DNA of 7,970 nucleotides from contig JASJEI010000433.1 in the NCBI GenBank assembly GCA_030064795.1, forward strand, positions 1 through 7,970, written 5' to 3'. Under the pieces are notes generated by a model, which was not told the DNA's origin, made no database searches, and worked only from the letters and a program-made list of their open reading frames with translations. Shown here piece by piece: positions 1-4,729 of this stretch. Positions within the stretch are counted from its first letter, which is position 1; each line of letters starts with the position of its first letter. The stretch is from Pleurocapsa sp. MO_226.B13. Lineage in GTDB: Bacteria; Cyanobacteriota; Cyanobacteriia; Cyanobacteriales; Xenococcaceae. The position numbers were made by a program, and so were the translations under genes.

Positions 1-188
1 AGTTTTCGCCCGTACCATTCACATTTATACTCAAGTTGACGAAACATTTCACCCCAAGCTGCATCGCTGATACTGCGAGCAAGTTTGTGGTTTTTGACCA
101 TGTTTCTAACTGCCAAGTCTTCAATACAGATATCGCGGTCTAGTCGGGAGTCTCCTGCGCGAAGAAAGATGAATTCTAAATTAATCAT
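1..188 (-). pseudogene. TnpB (IS200/IS605 OrfB) fragment, continues off the left edge
   Basis: Read on the minus strand from an ATG at 188, this gives an open frame of 62 codons that leaves the window. From about residue 22 it contains [20 protein letters not shown] and then [14 protein letters not shown] and EWYGRK. These are the hallmark central motifs of TnpB, the RNA-guided RuvC nuclease encoded by IS200/IS605 and IS607 elements; the Glu in IEDL is the usual second RuvC acidic residue. Only this central part is present. The roughly 200 residues that normally precede it are absent, and the first 20 residues (with [11 protein letters not shown]) do not match what I expect of TnpB. I therefore read it as a decayed, 5'-truncated copy. 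The zinc-finger and final RuvC Asp would lie outside the window. The family call is fairly safe; whether any protein is made is unknown. Confidence 0.72.
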
Positions 189-621
189 GCGATCGCAAAA
201 CAAATTATTGATGCACGATAATGCGATTGCTTTATATTAGACTTGTTGGGAAATAGCGTTCAAAATTGCTGAAAGCCTTGCTACTAGGCGTTAGACTAAG
301 CCAGGTTGTCACCAACCCGACTCGTCAAATGAACGCAGCATGAGACTTTAACCTCACTGCGCTCCTCTCTTTTCAGGCTCTTTATGAGTACCCACTGGAG
401 AGTAAGGTAGGAATATCGTTGACCCACAGCCAGTCCAAGTTATTGAACCATTTTTGGATTTTCTCTCCTTCCTTTTGTGCTTTTACTCATGAACGTGGGG
501 AAATTTTGGGAATAAAAGTTATGGAAAATAAAAAGCAAAGTGAAATTGTCGCAGTACAAGACAAACATCCAACTTTTAGGTTAATTACTTACCCAATAAT
601 TATTGAATAGCCCAATCAAGA
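189..621. other. Gene-free stretch, possible decayed insertion-sequence end
   Basis: I see no convincing gene here. On the minus strand 296-439 is open for 48 codons, with no ATG start and a preceding stop. With 235-300 it could be the remnant of a TnpB carboxyl end plus element right end, because it lies next to the TnpB fragment in the same orientation. The resemblance is too weak to claim. On the plus strand a frame from a TTG at 419 (internal ATG at 522) to 610 has no recognisable motif and no clear ribosome site. A HIP1 site overlaps 190-197. Confidence 0.35.
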
Positions 622-775
622 GCGATCGCGCCTATCGATCCACTCACAACATATTTCTCCCAGAATTGGGGGCTAGGGGGCAAGATTCCCTCCAAAATTG
701 GGGGCTAGGGAGGCAAAATACCTACAGAGACAAAAAAGCAACTCTTTTAATTTCTGCTAAAACCTGTGGTAAATC
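622..775. repeat. Segmental duplication, left copy (includes R1 copy A)
   Basis: This 154-bp block matches 3931-4084 base for base in length, with about 11 mismatches by eye, eight of them clustered in one G/C-rich palindrome. It begins at a HIP1 site and contains R1 copy A (622-718) with two CCC...TTGGGGGCTAGGG palindromes. It ends inside the last codons of a DUF559 gene. The homology resumes at 936 beyond a small inserted element, so the original duplication covered the end of the endonuclease gene as well. Confidence 0.9.
722..775 (-). pseudogene. Displaced C-terminal end of the DUF559 gene
   Basis: The minus strand reads DLPQVLAEIKRVAFLSL and a TAG stop at 722-724. The same residues end the second DUF559 copy (DLPQVLAEIKRVAFLSR), where they directly follow FRNEQVME. 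Here they are cut off from the rest of the gene (902-1258) by the small element at 783-937. This is the orphaned final helix of the upstream endonuclease-like protein, and it has no start codon of its own. Confidence 0.85.
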
Positions 776-782
776 ATTGATT

Positions 783-937
783 ATACCATTTTCCTAAAGT
801 AGTGAGAGAGATCGATAGAGTATTGTATTGTAGGTTGGGTTGAGTTTACGAAACCCAACAATAATTGGGTTTAAGTTGGGTTTTACTTCATGCAACCCAA
901 CCTACCTTCGTCTCTCATTACTTTTTCCAATTGGTAT
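783..937. mobile_element. Small non-autonomous element (MITE-like) with ATACCA termini
   Basis: The ends form imperfect terminal inverted repeats of about 28 bp. The left end reads ATACCA, seven variable bases, AAAGTAGTGAGAGA. The right end, in reverse complement, reads ATACCA, seven variable bases, AAAGTAATGAGAGA. The interior holds a second inverted repeat (830-905). Comparison with the uninterrupted copy at 4081-4092 shows that sequence between AAATC and ATTACTTG was split here. The exact target duplication is unclear: TA on both sides is compatible with the sequence, as for IS630/Tc1-type elements, but a few bases also differ. It encodes no protein and would need a transposase in trans. 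Confidence 0.78.
830..905. repeat. GTAGGTTGGGTT palindrome inside the ATACCA element
   Basis: GTAGGTTGGGTT at 830-841 pairs with AACCCAACCTAC at 894-905. A second GGGTT/AACCC pair lies inside (851-880), so the 76 bases can fold into a long, partly branched hairpin. Palindromes of this type are scattered in many cyanobacterial genomes (recollection, not checked). Confidence 0.8.
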
Positions 938-1258
938 TACTTGTTCGTTACGAAATCTCAGCACTGTATAACCATATTCCATTAATTTAGCAGTCCTGGC
1001 GCGATCGCGATTAATTTGCGAAGGGCGATCGTGTATTTTGCCATCGACTTCGATAACCAACTTACAAGCAGGACAATAAAAATCCAAAATAAAATTTCCT
1101 ACAGGATGTTGACGACGAAACTTTAACCCATCAAGTTGCTTGTTTCGCAACGCTGACCATAATCGCTTTTCTGCTGGAGTCATATTTTTCCTTAATCTCC
1201 GCGCAGCTTGTTCTATCTTTGGAGTTGTTCCTCGAATTCTGGACTTGTAATTCATCAT
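902..1258 (-). pseudogene. DUF559 endonuclease-like gene, 3' end replaced by inserted element
   Basis: The 118-residue frame is a DUF559 protein, a small PD-(D/E)xK nuclease-fold family related to the very-short-patch repair (Vsr) endonuclease group. Visible landmarks are MTPAEKRLWSALRN (26-39), FRRQHPVGNFILDFYCP (47-63), the acidic core D59 and E70-V-D72 in LVIEVDGKIH, and YTVLRFRNEQV (97-107). After V107 the protein reads IPIGKSNERRR and stops, and those codons come from the element at 783-937. The native end lies displaced at 722-775. The nuclease core is intact but the final helix is gone, so I score it as a disrupted gene that may still be expressed as a fusion. The start at 1258 is chosen because the N-terminal helix TPKIEQAARRLRKNMT precedes the core at the usual distance. 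I see no clear promoter. Confidence 0.82.
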
Positions 1259-1414
1259 TAATCTTTTGACATTAATATAGCCTTTAAAACAAGCCAGCGA
1301 TCGCCTTTTGGGTTTAACTGTCTACCCGCAAGTGTGTTCAGCCCCCTTGCATCCCCGAGGCTTGGGGGACTTTTGGTTTAACTATCTAGCCGAAAATTAT
1401 CAAAGTAGACTACG

Positions 1415-1500
1415 GCGATCGCTCTTTCTTTCTTATCCAGTAACAGCAAACACCATCAACCTATTCCCCCCATAATTGGGAGGGCTAGGGGGGCAAAATA
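1415..1500. repeat. R1 dispersed repeat, copy B
   Basis: It starts with GCGATCGC, then CTTATCCAGTAACAGCAAAC and ACCATCAACCTATT, and ends in a CCCCCC...AATTGGGAGGG palindrome with CTAGGGGGGCAAAATA. It aligns with copies at 622, 1594, 2475, 3246, 3931 and 5116. Confidence 0.85.
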
Positions 1501-1593
1501 CCTTTGCGCTAATACCATCAGCCCCCTATTTCCCCCAGACTTGGGGGACTTTTAATCCAACTGCTTATCCAGAAATGACTCAACAAAATCAAA

Positions 1594-1670
1594 GTGATCG
1601 CACCGAACCATCCACCAACACCAAATACCATTAACCTATTCCCCCCATACTTGGGGCGAGGGAAGCAAAA
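1594..1670. repeat. R1 dispersed repeat, copy C
   Basis: The copy is diverged: GTGATCGC replaces HIP1, followed by CATCCACCAACACCAAATAC, ATTAACCTATT and a CCCCCCATACTTGGGG palindrome. It abuts an orphan DUF5615 3' end directly at 1671. Confidence 0.78.
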
Positions 1671-1711
1671 GTTCGTTTTCGTACTAAATCTTGATTTGCA
1701 ATTATTTTGTT
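1671..1711 (+). pseudogene. Orphan 3' end of a DUF5615 toxin gene, left of hicAB
   Basis: The reading VRFRTKS then TGA (1671-1694) equals the last seven residues of the intact DUF5615 gene ending at 5083. The match continues past the stop through TTTGCAATTATTTTGTT. The 41 bases differ at only three places from 2420-2460, so the hicAB pair sits between two direct copies of this tail. It is not functional by itself. Confidence 0.82.
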
Positions 1712-1719
1712 GGCTCGAT

Positions 1720-1731
1720 AGTCTAAATTAG
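1720..1731. repeat. 12-bp direct repeat AGTCTAAATTAG, copy 1
   Basis: This sequence is identical to 2368-2379, which overlaps the hicB stop codon, and to 3407-3418, just before the relBE-type pair. The first two copies bracket hicAB exactly. It may be a trace of the junction by which modules were joined. Confidence 0.7.
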
Positions 1732-1776
1732 ATAAATCCTGGACAGAATAGAGTAAGAGCGATCGCCAACTCAGTT

Positions 1777-1802
1777 ATAGTACTAAAAAATAGTACTATA
1801 CT
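1777..1802 (+). promoter_or_regulatory. Candidate hicAB operator/promoter
   Basis: Two copies of the palindrome TAGTACTA (1778-1785 and 1791-1798) lie 13 bp apart, and the last overlaps TACTAT/TATACT, a -10-like box ending three to six bases before the hicA ATG. Paired short palindromes over the -10 box are what an autorepressing ribbon-helix-helix antitoxin such as HicB typically binds. There is no Shine-Dalgarno sequence and no convincing -35 box, so the exact transcription start is unknown. Confidence 0.55.
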
Positions 1803-1805
1803 AAA

Positions 1806-2060
1806 ATGAATAAAAAACAGCGCAAAATTTATGATGCTATTTTCGCAACTCCAATTCGGCGTAATATTGTTTGGAATGACGTGGTTTCATTAGTTGAGGC
1901 TTTAGGAGGAACTGTAATTCAAGGAAACGGTTCAAGAGTTAGTTTTAGCTTGAATGATATTGCTTTGAATATTCATTCTCCCCATCCCCAAAAAGAATTA
2001 AAAAGATATCAGGTAAAAGCTGTCCGTACCTTCTTAATAAAAGCAGAGGTAGAAAGATGA
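1806..2060 (+). CDS. hicA: HicA-family toxin
   Basis: This is an 84-residue protein of the HicA family, toxins with a double-stranded-RNA-binding-like fold that cleave mRNA until neutralised by HicB. Seen in the sequence: an N-terminal helix (KKQRKIYDAIF), LVEALGGTVIQGNGSRVSFSL (30-49) and the family tail HSPHPQKELKRYQVKAVRTF (57-76). In classical HicA the strand after the GS pair carries the catalytic His; here the site reads GSRVSF, so Arg44 replaces it. This belongs to a HicA subfamily in which another His (H57 or H60) might serve, which is inference. It overlaps hicB by four bases (ATGA), showing toxin-first translational coupling. Start choice: the only ATG that keeps the N-terminal helix. 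Confidence 0.85.
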   Translation: MNKKQRKIYDAIFATPIRRNIVWNDVVSLVEALGGTVIQGNGSRVSFSLNDIALNIHSPHPQKELKRYQVKAVRTFLIKAEVER

Positions 2061-2374
2061 AATATAAAGGATACGAAGCAATAGTAGAATTTGATGAAGT
2101 CGATGAATTATTTTTTGGTAATGTAATAAATACTAGAGATGTAATATCCTTCGATGGTAAAACAGTAGATGAACTAAAACAGTCTTTTGAAGCTGTAATC
2201 GATCAATATTTGTCAGACTGTAGAAAAGAAGGGAAAGAACCAGATAAACCATTTTCTGGTCAATTTAATCTACGTATCTCTCCCGAACTACATCGAAAAA
2301 TTAGTCTCGAAGCCAAGAAACAAAATATGAGTCTTAACACTTTTGTCGAGCAAACCTTAGAAAAATCAGTCTAA
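2057..2374 (+). CDS. hicB: HicB-family antitoxin
   Basis: This 105-residue antitoxin is expected to bind HicA and repress the operon. The N-terminal part, MKYKGYEAIVEFDEVDELFF through VIDQYLSDC (1-55), is the degenerate RNase-H-like HicB fold that covers the toxin. The linker GKEPDKPFSGQF leads to a C-terminal ribbon-helix-helix DNA-binding domain, NLRISPELHRKISLEAKKQN (about 71-90) followed by MSLNTFVEQTLEK. This architecture matches the longer HicB subtype. Its ATG overlaps the hicA stop. The stop codon lies within the 12-bp direct repeat AGTCTAAATTAG. DNA binding would probably be at the paired TAGTACTA palindromes upstream of hicA (inference). Confidence 0.88.
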   Translation: MKYKGYEAIVEFDEVDELFFGNVINTRDVISFDGKTVDELKQSFEAVIDQYLSDCRKEGKEPDKPFSGQFNLRISPELHRKISLEAKKQNMSLNTFVEQTLEKSV

Positions 2375-2379
2375 ATTAG
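2368..2379. repeat. 12-bp direct repeat AGTCTAAATTAG, copy 2
   Basis: It overlaps the last codons and stop of hicB. Immediately after it (from 2388) the sequence changes into a DUF5615 3' end, so the repeat marks the right boundary of the hicAB block. Confidence 0.7.
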
Positions 2380-2389
2380 CGCTCGGTGC

Positions 2390-2443
2390 GATCGCTTTGT
2401 GGTGGTTACAGAAACTCAAGTTCGTTTTCGTACTAAATCGTAA
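2390..2443 (+). pseudogene. Orphan 3' end of a DUF5615 toxin gene, right of hicAB
   Basis: It reads DRFVVVTETQVRFRTKS and TAA, identical at the protein level to residues 101-117 of the intact DUF5615 protein (5030-5083). No upstream part of the gene is present: hicB ends 16 bases before it. The homology also extends about 17 bases beyond the stop. This shows that a DUF433-DUF5615 module, or only its end, once stood here. Confidence 0.88.
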
Positions 2444-2474
2444 TTTGCAATCATTTTGTTTAATTAATAGTAAA

Positions 2475-2553
2475 GGTGATCGTCCTTCCTATCCATCAAC
2501 ATCAAACTCCATTTAACCTATTCGTCTAAAACTTGAGGGATTGGGGGGCAAAA
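2475..2553. repeat. R1 dispersed repeat, copy D (most diverged)
   Basis: GGTGATCG, CTATCCATCAACATCAAACT, TTTAACCTATT and a decayed palindrome (GTCTAAAACTTGAGGGATTGGGGGGCAAAATA region) can be aligned with the other copies. TAGTAAAGG just before it is shared with the start of copy G. Confidence 0.65.
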
Positions 2554-2626
2554 TAAACTATTTTATTCTTGCAAGCATCCGAATTGTTACCATGAAGCAA
2601 AGCTCAATCTCTAAATATACAAAGCA

Positions 2627-2851
2627 ATGGAAGTTCTAAAATTTACAACAGAAATTAATGATACAGGACAATTAAAGATCGATCTTCCAACCAATTTAGA
2701 AGCTGGAAAAGTCGATTTAGTAGTAATTATCAATCCTGTTACAGACAAGGTTCAAAAAAAGAATACCTACGATTTTTCAGATTTGGAAGGTAAACTTAGC
2801 TGGCAGGGTGACGCTGTAGCAACACAAAAACAATTAAGGGATGAGTGGTAA
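2627..2851 (+). CDS. Putative VapB-like antitoxin
   Basis: This 74-residue acidic protein lies directly upstream of, and overlaps by 11 bp, a PIN-domain toxin reading frame, which is the main reason to call it an antitoxin. The N-terminal half, FTTEINDTGQLKIDLPTNLE (6-25) then KVDLVVIINPV, reads like a short beta-rich (AbrB/SpoVT- or DUF104-like) DNA-binding segment. The tail YDFSDLEGKLSWQGDAVATQ (49-68) then QLRDEW would be the disordered part that wraps the toxin. I do not recognise a named family with certainty. The reading frame is intact although its toxin is broken. A 15-codon frame from an ATG at 2592 ends just inside this gene in another phase and is probably meaningless. No clear ribosome site precedes it. 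Confidence 0.7.
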   Translation: MEVLKFTTEINDTGQLKIDLPTNLEAGKVDLVVIINPVTDKVQKKNTYDFSDLEGKLSWQGDAVATQKQLRDEW

Positions 2852-3222
2852 TCGTTATCTGTTGGATACCAATGCTATTATCGCTCTGCTGCAAAAAGAC
2901 TCTGACTTGATTCAATTACTCCAAGATGCAGAATGGATCGGAATTTCTGTAATCAGCCAAATAGAATTTCTGGCTTTCTCTGGCTTGAGTAAAGCAGACA
3001 TAAAACTTTTTCTACAGTTTTTGCAACGGGTGGAAGTAAGTAATTAATTTATCGAGTGAAAATCAATTGCTGCTCGATCGCATTATCTTAATTCGCCAAC
3101 AATATCGTTTGAAACTACCAGATGCAATTATCGTGGCAATGGCAAAAGAAAAATCGGCAAAATTGGTCACTCGCGATGTTCGATTAAATAGAATTGACAA
3201 TTTGATAATTCTTGATTGGTAA
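2841..3222 (+). pseudogene. vapC: VapC-type PIN-domain toxin, frameshifted
   Basis: VapC toxins are PIN-fold ribonucleases that cut tRNA or rRNA. The first frame (2841-3047) gives RYLLDTNAIIALLQKDSD with Asp9, then SVISQIEFLAFSG with Glu42, and stops after VEVSN. The remainder continues in the next phase from about 3040 to 3222: INLSSENQLLLDRIILIRQQ, then YRLKLPDAIIVAMA and LVTRDVR, which carry the third and fourth PIN acidic residues. At the join the DNA reads GAAGTAAGTAATTAATT. Removing one of the two GTAA/AGTA units restores VEVINLSSEN and a 125-residue VapC of normal length. A four-base tandem duplication is therefore the likely inactivating event. All other conserved residues are intact, so the loss seems recent. 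Confidence 0.9.
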
Positions 3223-3245
3223 GCAATTTACGTTTTAACTTTGGT

Positions 3246-3320
3246 GCGATCGCCCTTTCTCATCCAGTAACACCAAACACCATCAACCTATTCCCCTCAG
3301 AATTGGGGGGTTAGGGGGGC
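3246..3320. repeat. R1 dispersed repeat, copy E
   Basis: This is the best-preserved copy: GCGATCGC, CTTTCTCATCCAGTAACACC, AAACACCATCAACCTATT and a CCCCTCAGAATTGGGGGG palindrome with TTAGGGGGGC. It lies directly downstream of the vapC remnant. Confidence 0.87.
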
Positions 3321-3340
3321 GATCGCGCGATCGCTTTTTT
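3319..3340 (+). terminator. Possible terminator built from two fused HIP1 sites
   Basis: GCGATCGCGCGATCGC is self-complementary and can fold as GCGATC/GATCGC around a four-base loop. Six T residues follow. It could end transcription of the vapB-vapC unit. The stem is short, and the arrangement may simply be chance next to a HIP1 repeat. Confidence 0.4.
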
Positions 3341-3391
3341 AAATTGTTGATGCATATGTATCTTCTCAATCCGATTAGATATATTGGTGTT

Positions 3392-3397
3392 TATAAT
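3392..3397 (+). promoter_or_regulatory. -10 box candidate for the relBE-type pair
   Basis: A perfect TATAAT sits 31 bases before the ATG at 3429. No good -35 box is found at 16-18 bp. The 12-bp repeat AGTCTAAATTAG lies between the box and the gene. Confidence 0.45.
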
Positions 3398-3406
3398 TAG
3401 CCTCAT

Positions 3407-3418
3407 AGTCTAAATTAG
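3407..3418. repeat. 12-bp direct repeat AGTCTAAATTAG, copy 3
   Basis: The same 12 bases bracket hicAB (1720 and 2368). Here they fall in the presumed leader, 10 bases before the antitoxin start. They could be a junction trace, or an operator shared by two modules. Confidence 0.6.
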
Positions 3419-3428
3419 ATCGCTCGCC

Positions 3429-3626
3429 ATGAATACCGAAGATTTGACATTAAATTATATTACTAACGAAGCAGGAGAGAAAACTGCGGTTATCTTACCG
3501 ATTGAACAATTTAGAGAATTGCTTGAAGATCTCGAAGATTTGGCAATTGTGGCAGAAAGAAAAGAGGAAACAACTACTAGCCATGCAGATTTAATTGCCG
3601 AACTAAAACAAGATGACCTCATATAA
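3429..3626 (+). CDS. Phd/RelB-type antitoxin
   Basis: This 65-residue antitoxin is expected to neutralise the RelE-like protein encoded in the overlapping gene and to repress the pair. LNYITNEAGEKTAVILPIEQ (8-27), then FRELLEDLEDLAIVAER, is the compact Phd/YefM-RelB fold: a beta hairpin, then a helix ending in the common LEDLEDLAIVAERK signature. The acidic tail ADLIAELKQDDL (53-64) is the toxin-wrapping segment. It overlaps the toxin start by 14 bases, so translation is coupled. No Shine-Dalgarno sequence is visible before the ATG. Confidence 0.85.
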   Translation: MNTEDLTLNYITNEAGEKTAVILPIEQFRELLEDLEDLAIVAERKEETTTSHADLIAELKQDDLI

Positions 3627-3879
3627 TATTCAATGGAAGCAGTCTGCTAAAAAAGAACTAAAAAAGTTAGATAAGCAAACTATACGCAGAATTGTACAAG
3701 CCGTAGAGAAGTTAGCTGAAGATCCTTATGTTACTGGATGCAAAAAGCTAGTCGGTAGCAAGTCAGTATATCGTATTCGTGTGGGCGATTATCGTGTTGT
3801 GTACAATATTCGGTCATCAGTACTCATTATAGAAATTATTAGAGTTGGTCATCGTCGAGAAATATATCGTAAAAAGTAA
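3613..3879 (+). CDS. relE: RelE/ParE-family toxin
   Basis: This is an 88-residue basic protein with the full RelE fold. Such toxins cleave mRNA in the ribosomal A site. SYNIQWKQSAKKELKKLDKQ (3-22) forms the first strand and helix. IVQAVEKLAEDPY is helix two, and KKLVGSKSVYRIRVGDYRVV (44-63) then YNI is the beta-sheet core with conserved Arg residues. IRVGHRREIYRK (76-87) carries the C-terminal Arg and Tyr expected of ribosome-dependent RelE enzymes. ParE gyrase poisons share the fold but usually lack the Arg-Tyr ending, so an mRNA interferase is more likely. The gene appears complete. It is followed by a tandem of GATCGATCGCGATCGC and then the duplicated R1/DUF559 block. Confidence 0.9.
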   Translation: MTSYNIQWKQSAKKELKKLDKQTIRRIVQAVEKLAEDPYVTGCKKLVGSKSVYRIRVGDYRVVYNIRSSVLIIEIIRVGHRREIYRKK

Positions 3880-3930
3880 ACTACTTTGATCGATCGCGAT
3901 CGCACTGTTCTAATTTTCTCTCTACAACAA

Positions 3931-4084
3931 GCGATCGCGCCTATCGATCGACTCACAACATATTTCCCCCAGAATTGGGGGCTAGGGGGCAAGATTCCCC
4001 CATACTTGAGGGGTTAGGGAGGCAAAATACCTACCGAGACAAAAAAGCAACTCTTTTAATTTCTGCTAAAACCTGTGGTAAATC
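3931..4084. repeat. Segmental duplication, right copy (includes R1 copy F)
   Basis: This is the partner of 622-775. It starts at HIP1, includes R1 copy F (3931-4027) with two G/C palindromes, and passes without interruption into the DUF559 coding sequence at 4085-4219. It therefore shows what the left copy looked like before its element inserted. Confidence 0.9.
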
Positions 4085-4219
4085 CTCCATTACTTGTTCG
4101 TTACGAAATCTCAGCACCGTATAACCGTATTCCATTAACTTAGCAGTCCTAGAGCGATCGCGATTAATTTGCGAAGGGCGATCGTGTATTTTGCCATCGA
4201 CTTCTATAACCAACTTACA

Positions 4220-4400
4220 CTAAATCCTGTTTACATAGAATACTTAGCGGTTAAATCGTTAAATCTTGTAGAGACGTAATACCTCTCCCTACCCCTCTCC
4301 TAATATGAGAGGGAACATATTGTCTCCCCTTTCAGGGGAGATTTAGAGGGGTCGTCTCTACGAGTGATTTTTTGGTACTTTTTGGTAATCGGATTTCGTA
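4220..4400. mobile_element. Small non-autonomous element (MITE-like) with AAATCC termini
   Basis: The element is inserted in the second DUF559 copy. The outer ends CTAAATCC (4220) and GGATTTCG (ending about 4398) form imperfect inverted repeats that can be extended with GTTTAC/GGTAAT. TTACA occurs on both sides (4215-4219 and 4401-4405), and the uninterrupted sequence at 1062-1066 has it once. The target duplication is therefore five bases, or just the TA within it. The interior carries the palindrome 4268-4361. It encodes no protein. Confidence 0.8.
4268..4361. repeat. GTAGAGACG palindrome inside the AAATCC element
   Basis: GTAGAGACG at 4268-4276 pairs with CGTCTCTAC at 4353-4361. Between them are CCTCTCCCTACCCCTCTCCT-like and CCCCTTTCAGGGGAG stems. 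The type is common between cyanobacterial genes (recollection). Confidence 0.75.
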
Positions 4401-4466
4401 TTACAGGCAGGACAATAAGCGCGATCGCATCGCCAAAGAGCGTAAAATAGTCATAACTGTCATGGG

Positions 4467-4472
4467 TATAAC
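4467..4472 (+). promoter_or_regulatory. -10 box candidate for the DUF433-DUF5615 pair
   Basis: TATAAC lies six bases before the ATG at 4479, so a transcript starting at the usual distance would begin at or next to the start codon. The imperfect direct repeat TCATAACTG/TCATGGG upstream (4451-4466) could be an operator. No -35 box is convincing. Confidence 0.35.
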
Positions 4473-4478
4473 TAAATT

Positions 4479-4718
4479 ATGAGCAATCAACAACTACTAA
4501 GCCGAATTACTACCAATTCAGAAGTAATGCTAGGCAAACCTGTAATTAAAGATACACGCTTGACAGTAGAGTATATTCTCCATCTTTTAGCCCAAGGGGC
4601 ATCAATCGCCGAAATTTTAGAAGAATATGATGGTTTGGTAGAAGCAGATATTAGAGCTTGTTTATTATTTGCTGCTCAATCTCTTGAAAATACAACCTTC
4701 ATGCCATTAAATGTATAA
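4479..4718 (+). CDS. DUF433 antitoxin
   Basis: This 79-residue DUF433 protein belongs to a small helix-turn-helix-like family regularly found as antitoxin upstream of DUF5615 PIN-like toxins. The defining motif GKPVIKDTRLTVEYILHLLA (19-38) is followed by QGASIAEILEEYDGLVEADI (39-58) and RACLLFAAQSL. The conserved GKPVIK.TR stretch is complete and the length is normal. It is separated from the toxin gene by 11 bases. No Shine-Dalgarno sequence is apparent. It probably neutralises the DUF5615 protein and represses its own operon, inferred from the family and gene order. Confidence 0.87.
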   Translation: MSNQQLLSRITTNSEVMLGKPVIKDTRLTVEYILHLLAQGASIAEILEEYDGLVEADIRACLLFAAQSLENTTFMPLNV

Positions 4719-4729
4719 GACAAACTATA

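Larger units (their letters stand above)
1259..1670. repeat. Gene-free stretch made of two degenerate repeat units
   Basis: The stretch holds two diverged tandem units of about 160 bp. Each starts with CAGCCCCCT...CTTGGGGGACTTTT (1339-1374 and 1519-1553), runs through a TATC(T/C)AGCCGAAA-like spacer, and ends with an R1 repeat (1415-1500 and 1594-1670). No reading frame in it looks like a gene. Confidence 0.7.
4031..4418 (-). pseudogene. Second DUF559 endonuclease-like gene, 5' truncated and interrupted
   Basis: Minus-strand 4031-4219 encodes the C-terminal 60 residues: VIEVDGKIHDRPSQINRDRS, then YTVLRFRNEQV and the native end DLPQVLAEIKRVAFLSR. The only in-frame ATG (4213) lies in the middle of the nuclease core, so E and D of the active site are kept but the first acidic residue and the basic N-terminal half are missing. 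Upstream the reading frame is broken by a 181-bp element (4220-4400). Beyond it only 4406-4418 still matches the first copy (CAGGACAATAA), then similarity ends. Nucleotide identity to 938-1078 is high, about six differences in 132 bases by eye. It is a dead copy; the track-length frame should not be taken as a functional gene. Confidence 0.85.

Noticed and set aside
419..610. Plus-strand open frame of 63 codons starting with TTG
   Set aside because: No recognisable motif and no convincing ribosome site. The region looks like decayed insertion-sequence material, so it is only mentioned under the gene-free stretch.
603..797. Plus-strand open frame of 64 codons
   Set aside because: It consists of the R1 repeat, the antisense of the DUF559 end and part of the inserted element, and has no ribosome site.
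2592..2639. 15-codon upstream frame before the VapB-like gene as a regulatory leader peptide
   Set aside because: No ribosome site, no notable codon run, and it overlaps the gene start only by chance as far as can be seen.
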